DNA of 13,685 bases from Baffinella frigidus (Eukaryota > Cryptophyceae > Cryptomonadales > Baffinellaceae). A program made the translations under genes and the position numbers. Each line of letters starts with the position of its first letter. The first letter of the stretch is position 1. The notes beneath the pieces are model-generated. The model was not told the DNA's origin, did not search any database, and was given only the letters and a program-made list of their open reading frames with translations. The stretch covers positions 134,472-148,156 of the forward strand of contig MU647092.1 of assembly GCA_026770585.1 (NCBI GenBank). The letters are read 5' to 3'. Below, one piece after another: positions 12,328 through 13,685 of the stretch.

Positions 12328-12811
12328 TACAGGGATACCTCGGCTACAAGAACACTCTTGCTCGAGGGTCGGTCGGTCTGCGTTTTCTTAAAATAAGAAA
12401 ACCGAGGGAGAATCCGGTCGGTCCGATTTCCTTAAGGTCAAGAAAACGCACGAAAGCGGGCGGTCCGCGTTTTCTCAAAAGTTAAGAAAACGCAGGAAAG
12501 CGGTCGGTCCACGTTTTCTTAAAGTTAAGAAAACGCAGGGAGAGTCCGGTCGGTACTCGTAATAAGAAAGCGCCTCCTCGTGGGACCCTACAAGCGCTTG
12601 TTTCGATCAAGGACGTGCCACCATAGGATCGGCAATCTGATCGCCGCAGGGCCCGAGTCAGGCATGCAGTGGTGAGGACGAGGAGTAATCTCAGTTGAAG
12701 GGGGCGGCACAGTGTTGAACGCGAGGGGGAGAGGGGGGGGTTAAGAAACAAGAAGGATTAAGAAACATGGTTTCTTGAGAAGCGGTTTCTTGTACACGAG
12801 GTATCCCTGTA
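12328..12811. mobile_element. 480-bp A-related element (A-long) nested in family A
   Basis: Core 12330-12809, flanked by TA at 12328-12329 and 12810-12811. The 23-bp ends start CAGGGATACCTCGGCTACAA on the left; the right end is its complement with two mismatches. The first 13 bases differ from family A at one position only (CAGGGA for CAGGGG), then diverge. The interior holds the palindromic tandem units, a family H fragment and G-rich sequence. No transposase is readable; the 89-codon minus frame (12482-12751) is not convincing. Confidence 0.82.
12371..12547. repeat. Four tandem palindromic units of 42-46 bp
   Basis: Units begin at 12371, 12416, 12458 and 12502, each with GGTCGGTC or GGGCGGTC, then a hairpin of CGTTTTCTTAA paired with TTAAGAAAACG, then CRGGRAAGC or GGGAGAGTCC. 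A fifth partial unit starts at 12548. A fragment of family H (AAGGACGTGCCACCATAGGA) follows at about 12609. Confidence 0.9.
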
Positions 12812-12922
12812 GGCATAGCCCTACTGTAGGGTCCTAGGGGGAGGCGGTTTCTTATGAGCGAGGTACCCCTGTAAGGGATACTTTGGTTTCGAACCTCGAG
12901 AGCATGAGCCCTTCGGGAAGAG

Positions 12923-13026
12923 TCTCCCTTAAGTGGCCAGTAGGCTCATACACCCTACCGTAGAGCCCTAGGACCTGCCTAGGACCTTTGGCGGTCAAAT
13001 TTGACCGGCTGGCCACTTAAGGGATA
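12923..13026. mobile_element. Family B MITE
   Basis: 100-bp core (12925-13024) with ends TCCCTTAAGTGGCCAG and CTGGCCACTTAAGGGA. The right flank is TA, the left TC. The interior has CCTACCGTAGAGCCCTAGG and the palindrome GGTCAAATTTGACC. Confidence 0.88.
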
Positions 13027-13108
13027 CAGGTTTTATGGGGCTCTCTCTCCCAGTCTCAAAAAACTCAAGCCCTAACCCCGAACCCTTAACCCCTGGACCC
13101 GGTCTCTC

Positions 13109-13339
13109 CCGGCCTGATGTGGTCCGAAAGGAAGCATGGCTTTTCTGCAGACAAGTTCCGGTGTCTGCCTATGTTGGGAGCTCGAAGAGCCCAAAGGACC
13201 TAGAGGACGGTCTCCCTTTGTGCACAACGTGTGATCGCCTGCATGCCCTCTTTTGGCGTCCCTTCAGGTCCTTTAGCTTCTTTGAGCTCCCCACATAGGC
13301 GGACACCGGAACTGGTTCTGCAGAAAAGCCATGCTTCCT
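13109..13339. mobile_element. Family C foldback element
   Basis: Left arm (GGTCCGAAAGGAAGCATGGC, AAGTTCCGGTGTCTGCC, GGGAGCTCGAAGAGCCC) and right arm 13262-13339 (CTTTGAGCTCCCCACATAGG, GGACACCGGAACTGG, AGAAAAGCCATGCTTCC) are inverted. The loop is about 57 bp. Small open frames across it (13035-13298 and 13200-13427) are read-throughs of the arms. Confidence 0.78.
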
Positions 13340-13340
13340 C

Positions 13341-13582
13341 TACAGGGGTACCTCGCTTCTGCCTGATACTCTGTACAGGGGGGCCTGGATGTGATCCGAA
13401 AGGAAGCACGGCCTTTCTACAGAACAAGTTCCGGTGTCCGCCTATGTTGGGAGCTCGAACATCCTAAAGGACCTAAAGGGCTCATAAGAAACTGACCCCC
13501 CCCTAGGGCCACCAAAGGGCCCTAGACATAAGCATACTGTGGGGTCCTAGAGGGAGGCGGTTTCTTACGAACAAGGTACCCC
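13341..13582. mobile_element. Family A element split by a family C arm
   Basis: TACAGGGGTACCTCGCT (13341-13357) is the A left end. The A sequence resumes GCTCATAAGAAACTGACC at 13480 and runs to GGTACCCC at 13582, where the right end is degraded. The 122 bp between (13358-13479) is a single family C arm (GATCCGAAAGGAAGCACGGC to CCTAAAGGACCTAAAGG). GCT is present on both sides of it. Confidence 0.78.
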
Positions 13583-13685
13583 AGCATCTTCAGACTCAGC
13601 CTCTGTGGAGGGAACCAAACAACATGAGCACCATCCCCCAGCCCCCCACCACTCACCCCTCAAAACCCTCAACCCTCCCCCCTCA
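13583..13685. other. C-rich tail of the window, no feature
   Basis: Strongly C-rich on the plus strand with CCCCCCA, CACCCCTCAAAACCCTCAACCC runs broken by A-rich words. No repeat family or gene recognised. Confidence 0.4.

Larger units (their letters stand above)
12271..12873. mobile_element. Family A MITE, itself interrupted at an internal TA
   Basis: Left half 12273-12327 (from CAGGGGTACCTCGCTCATAA to CCATAGGACCC) and right half 12812-12871 (from GGCATAGCCCTACTGTAGGG to GGTACCCCTG), flanked by TA at 12271-12272 and 12872-12873. The halves plus one TA total 117 bp, the usual A length. The centre is split where intact copies read CCC-TA-GGCATA. Confidence 0.88.
12175..12880. mobile_element. 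Family B MITE interrupted by a nested A element
   Basis: Left part 12177-12270 (TCCCTTAAGTGGCGATGCGG, then GTCAAATTTGACCGC) and right part AGGGA (12874-12878), flanked by TA at 12175-12176 and 12879-12880. The right terminus CACTTAAGGGA is split at its TA by the A element. Without the insertion the core is 101 bp, the same length as intact copies. Confidence 0.85.

Noticed and set aside
12482-12751. 89-codon minus frame inside A-long as a possible transposase fragment
   Set aside because: No catalytic DDE/D motif or helix-turn-helix is visible, and it reads through the tandem palindromic units.

Overview
The window reads as repeat-dominated nuclear DNA of a eukaryote. It contains interstitial TTTAGGG-type arrays (the Arabidopsis-type telomere motif, also used by many algae and some protists), consensus-like splice signals, and many short non-autonomous DNA transposons. 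I see no operons, bacterial-style genes, rRNA, tRNA or CRISPR. A unicellular alga or related protist is my best guess, but nothing here fixes the lineage.

Layout. Bases 1-830 hold one GC-rich minus-strand reading frame of unknown function. Bases 831-2060 are repeats: a 177-bp foldback element, the first copies of two MITE families called A and B here, and short tandem repeats. Bases 2065-3030 hold a doubtful reading frame and a 463-bp hAT-like element with an 8-bp target duplication. Bases 3196-5304 lie between two opposite-facing telomere-like arrays and contain a direct-repeat array (family G) broken by family A insertions. Bases 5537-8400 contain a long foldback (family C), a 550-bp degenerate TTTAGGG array, a TGTAGGG array, family F repeats, and A and B copies. 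Bases 8561-10340 are the most gene-like part: two GC-rich reading frames with strong G/C third positions, divergently arranged (8632-9204 minus, 9875-10333 plus). Bases 10500-13585 are again dense in repeats (F, A, H, I, C, B).

Main result. Family A is a foldback MITE of about 118 bp with long inverted arms starting CAGGGGTACCTCGCTCATAA, flanked by TA on both sides. Three insertions can be compared with related sequence in the same window that lacks the element, and each shows TA duplication. At 12175-12880 the elements form a three-level nest: a B element (101 bp when intact) holds an A element at a TA in its right terminus, and that A element holds a 480-bp relative with its own 23-bp inverted termini at an internal TA. 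No transposase is visible, so all these elements must depend, or have depended, on an enzyme encoded elsewhere. The reading frames have no recognised function, and no pathway can be proposed for them.
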